Positions 6,901 to 8,053 of a stretch of DNA of 8,053 nucleotides are shown in pieces. Numbering within the stretch: the stretch's first letter is position 1; the number at the start of each line of letters is the position of its first letter. This DNA is from CAZTAR01 sp043813895 (GTDB lineage Bacteria > Planctomycetota > Phycisphaerae > UBA1845 > UTPLA1), in NCBI GenBank assembly GCA_043813895.1, contig JBDRKQ010000171.1, positions 1 through 8,053 of the forward strand, written 5' to 3'. Under the pieces are notes generated by a model, which did no database searches, was not told the origin of the DNA, and worked only from the letters and a program-made list of their open reading frames with translations. A program made the translations under genes and the position numbers.

Positions 6901-8053
6901 CCTGCCGTCCGTGCAGCTCCAGCCGATTCGTACGCGTGTCGAGATGCTCAGCACTGGCCTGAATGCCAAGATCGGCCTGAAAGTCTATGGAGACAGCCTG
7001 GACAGATGCGAACAACTCGCCGTCGCCATCGAGCAACTGCTGCGCCGCGAACTCGACGGCGCGGACGCGGTCAACGCCGTCCGCACGAACGGCAAGCCCT
7101 ATCTGGAATTCCGCATCGATCGCGAAGCCATCGCTCGCTATGGCGTCAACATCCGCGACGTGCAGGATGTGATCGAGGTGGCCATCGGGGGGATGAATCT
7201 GACGACCACCTACGAGGGCCTGGACCGGTATCCGGTGCGGATTCGCTACCAACGCGAACTTCGCGACGACCTGCCCGACCTGCAACGAATCTTGATCCCG
7301 ACGCCGACGGGCGTTCAAATCCCCATTACGCAAGTGGCCGAGATCGAGAGCGTGGTCGGTCCCATGAGCGTCCGCCGCGAAGGCGCGAAGTACGTCAGCT
7401 ACGTCACGATGGCCAACGTGGGCGTCGACGAGACCACCGTCGTCCACCGGGGGCAGAGCATCATCGACCAGGCCGTGATCAATGGCGCCCTCGACGTCCC
7501 CGAAGGCTACTATTTCAAGTGGGCCGGCAGCTACGAACGGAACATCCGAGCCAAGAAGCGACTGTCGCTGCTGGTCCCTCTGGTGCTGGTTGTCAACTTC
7601 GTGCTGATCTACCTCCAGTTCAAACGCTTCTCGCTGACGGTGATTGTCTTCCTGGCCATCCCCGTTGCCTTCGCCGGAGGCTTCATCCTGCTCGACTGGT
7701 GGCCCGGCATCCATGACGGTCTATACCTGGCCGGCATCATGGATCGGGGATTCGAGGGGAACGCGATGTACCTCACCGTTGCAGTCTGGGTCGGCTTCAT
7801 CGCCCTGTTCGGCATCGCTGTCGACGATGGAATCGTCATGGGGACCTACCTCAACCAGACATTCGGCCGCAGCCCAATCACCCGCTACGAGGAAATCGCC
7901 GAGCGCGTTGTGGAGGCGGGCCTGCGTCGTATCCGACCTTGTCTGATGACCACGTTCACCACGCTCGCCGCCCTGACCCCCGTCATGCTCTCCACAGGAC
8001 GCGGCAGTGACGTGATGGTGCCCATGGCGATTCCGGTCTTCGGCGGCATGACC
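3962..8053 (+). CDS. cusA: CusA-like heavy-metal RND efflux permease, greatly enlarged; 3' end cut by the window
   Basis: The frame is open for 1364 codons to the window edge; I read it codon by codon and found no stop. It should be the proton-driven trimeric inner-membrane pump. Beside E. coli CusA (from memory, about 1047 residues) the three Cu(I)/Ag(I) methionines appear kept: M884 in EGDFLYMPSVLP (573), M934 with E936 in MLET (623, 625), and R992/M995 in RVEMLSTG (669, 672). TM4 has D505 in GTMVDMGIVM (405). TM10 has D1288 in AVDDGIVM where E. coli has E939. RPCLMTT puts C1327 where E. coli has K984. Extra material: about 80 residues at 148-235, about 13 near 323-337, helices at 623-643 and 668-684 before TM7, helices at about 761-783 and 807-823 after it, and a longer TM9-TM10 loop. 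Sequence ends in TM11-12, so perhaps 30-60 residues are missing. A Czc-type substrate is less likely given the methionines. Confidence 0.93.
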   Translation, partial: MINGLVKVFLRSPFLAVVLGCALAAAGWQALKENPKDAIPDIAENQAIVFTEWMGRSPKDVDEQVTYPLTVALQGVPGVKEIRATSGFGWSIIYVIFHDDIGFYWARSRVLERLNVVGSNLPDGVTPTLGPDATALGQVYWYTVENGWYSPQRPGLRFNEDGMLTEVSRKMLLDQGEPSNQLAQESNKKTVSEMPKTIAQGGSPGLHDPGRDNLGLPHLAFGQFKCPVTGDDLVFSRVPLDQLRSIQDYDVKLALESVEGVSEVASIGGYVRQYQIDVDPDALRAFNISLGAMVRAIKGSNVDVGAKVVEENGMEILVRGVGFLGGGDRGEGTRADRERAAIADIENIVVKATDGTPIYIRQLATVTTGPDFRRGALDKMGAEAVGGCVVMRFGENPLAVIDGLKEKIAKIEAGLPPGVRINAFYDRSGLVGETMATLGTALWQELVITVVVVILFLLHFRSSLVIAVTLPLAVLFAFSCMQALSLPSNIMSLAGIAIAIGTMVDMGIVMTENIYQYLTDHRAEYVKIVTDDRGGEREVVDHAARSGLIQTAASEVGSAILTAVSTTVVSFLPVFYLEGQSAKLFTPLAWTKTFCLVGAVIMALVVVPPLASVMLRDRRISRLWSAMIGAAVGAVVAVTWALASSTGAVLEAAGQSIRQYLHLAAPFDALLLGVVVFVICWVVLRERIRPVEENPLARFIRAVYEPALRWILRRQLLFLALPLLLVIWGLSIWLGWGAVLRPIVVLLGWFGLRLDQWSMAWWIYLGVGLLVGFWLLPLVVDSIRCALMHRCLGTPDSRRWRGRAQQVACLAFALLFAWWLHHVNPAEAYTRAASVVFVQPPIDAETQQPIPLTEFAPLASWLDEQTGIGQEFMPPLDEGDFLYMPSVLPAGSINTVMDVMRKQDVLFSRIPEVDVVVGKLGRIESALDPAPVGMLETIIGLKPRADWPLIDDPEHPGRQRRRTMNEIWGEIQDAGRFPGVLPSVQLQPIRTRVEMLSTGLNAKIGLKVYGDSLDRCEQLAVAIEQLLRRELDGADAVNAVRTNGKPYLEFRIDREAIARYGVNIRDVQDVIEVAIGGMNLTTTYEGLDRYPVRIRYQRELRDDLPDLQRILIPTPTGVQIPITQVAEIESVVGPMSVRREGAKYVSYVTMANVGVDETTVVHRGQSIIDQAVINGALDVPEGYYFKWAGSYERNIRAKKRLSLLVPLVLVVNFVLIYLQFKRFSLTVIVFLAIPVAFAGGFILLDWWPGIHDGLYLAGIMDRGFEGNAMYLTVAVWVGFIALFGIAVDDGIVMGTYLNQTFGRSPITRYEEIAERVVEAGLRRIRPCLMTTFTTLAALTPVMLSTGRGSDVMVPMAIPVFGGMT
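4403..4666 (+). other. insertion in the CusA porter domain
   Basis: Between GQVYWYTVENG (ending at residue 147) and VPLDQLRSIQD (from 238), this protein has about 90 residues where E. coli CusA has about ten. The middle (4491-4560) is only 43% GC by hand count (30/70), against about 62% in the line at 4681-4740. It is rich in Gln, Asn, Lys and Ser, low-complexity in character, and ends with FKCPVTGDDL. It contains the palindrome at 4554-4579. It falls in the periplasmic porter region, so it should form an exposed loop. Confidence 0.65.
4554..4579. repeat. in-frame palindromic repeat within cusA
   Basis: CCCAGGGC (4557-4564) and GCCCTGGG (4569-4576) form a perfect 8-bp stem with a GGAA tetraloop. 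A G-T wobble and two A-T pairs extend it to 11 bp (4554-4579). It encodes IAQGGSPGL (residues 198-206) and stays in frame. I recall similar 'gcccagggc...gccctggg' hairpins scattered in planctomycete genomes, but only one copy is present here. Confidence 0.65.
5819..6037 (+). other. first extra membrane-helix pair of CusA (before TM7)
   Basis: Residues 620-692 separate the TM6 end (VVVPPLASVML) from ENPLARFIRAVYEP, which aligns with E. coli NPLNRFLIRVYHP at TM7. E. coli has only about ten residues here. Helices at 623-643 and 668-684 are flanked on the cytoplasmic side by RDRRISR and RERIR, which fits the positive-inside rule and restores the normal TM7 orientation. Confidence 0.65.
6182..6562 (+). 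other. second extra membrane-helix pair and periplasmic loop of CusA (after TM7)
   Basis: Residues 741-867 lie between TM7 (716-736) and IGQEFMPPLDEGD, the start of the second porter half. Helices at about 761-783 and 807-823 flank a strongly basic loop (SRRWRGR, 797-803) predicted cytoplasmic. A further weak hydrophobic stretch (743-752) may be re-entrant. A periplasmic segment of about 45 residues (824-867) follows. E. coli has only a few residues here. Confidence 0.65.

Noticed and set aside
6200..7714. Long open frame on the reverse strand (about 504 codons) opposite cusA
   Set aside because: It is His/Asp/Gln/Arg-rich with no recognisable domain and lies fully antisense to conserved RND sequence. 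Long antisense frames are expected in GC-rich genes.

Overview
The window is GC-rich, and nearly all of it is one forward-strand operon for a tripartite heavy-metal efflux pump of the RND class. It is most like the Cu(I)/Ag(I) exporter CusCBA. Two palindromic repeats lie in frame inside the genes. One reads HGRDTRAT, in the style of the HGRDARAT / GETPVPQ / GTGVSPVS peptides I remember from Planctomycetes and Verrucomicrobia. Together with the unusual protein architectures, this makes a planctomycete-type or related environmental bacterium my best guess for the host. There is no rRNA or other lineage marker, so this is inference.

Layout: (1) 1-114, the last 37 codons of an upstream gene, possibly an ABC-transporter ATPase, followed by a GC-rich hairpin. 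(2) 115-460, an intergenic control region. It holds an 11-nt tandem repeat running into a perfect 12-bp inverted repeat, with a plausible -35/-10 pair overlapping it. (3) 461-1954, cusC-like outer-membrane channel. (4) 1951-3969, cusB-like periplasmic adaptor carrying four predicted metal-binding modules (three CxxC heavy-metal-binding domains and a C-terminal YHS domain). (5) 3962 to the window end, cusA-like inner-membrane RND permease, still open at 1364 residues where E. coli CusA is complete at about 1047. The last two genes overlap their predecessors by 4 and 8 nt, and all three have clear Shine-Dalgarno sites.

Working model: CusA takes up Cu(I)/Ag(I) through its conserved three-methionine site (M884, M934, M995) and is driven by proton entry. 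CusB bridges CusA to the CusC channel and, with its extra Cys-rich domains, may collect metal in the periplasm. No separate CusF-type chaperone gene is visible in the window.

The most unusual features are the enlarged CusA (four predicted extra membrane helices and an insertion of about 80 residues in the porter domain), the coding palindromic repeats, the Cys in place of the usual proton-relay Lys in CusA, and the palindromic putative operator. I see no mobile element, CRISPR array or RNA gene.
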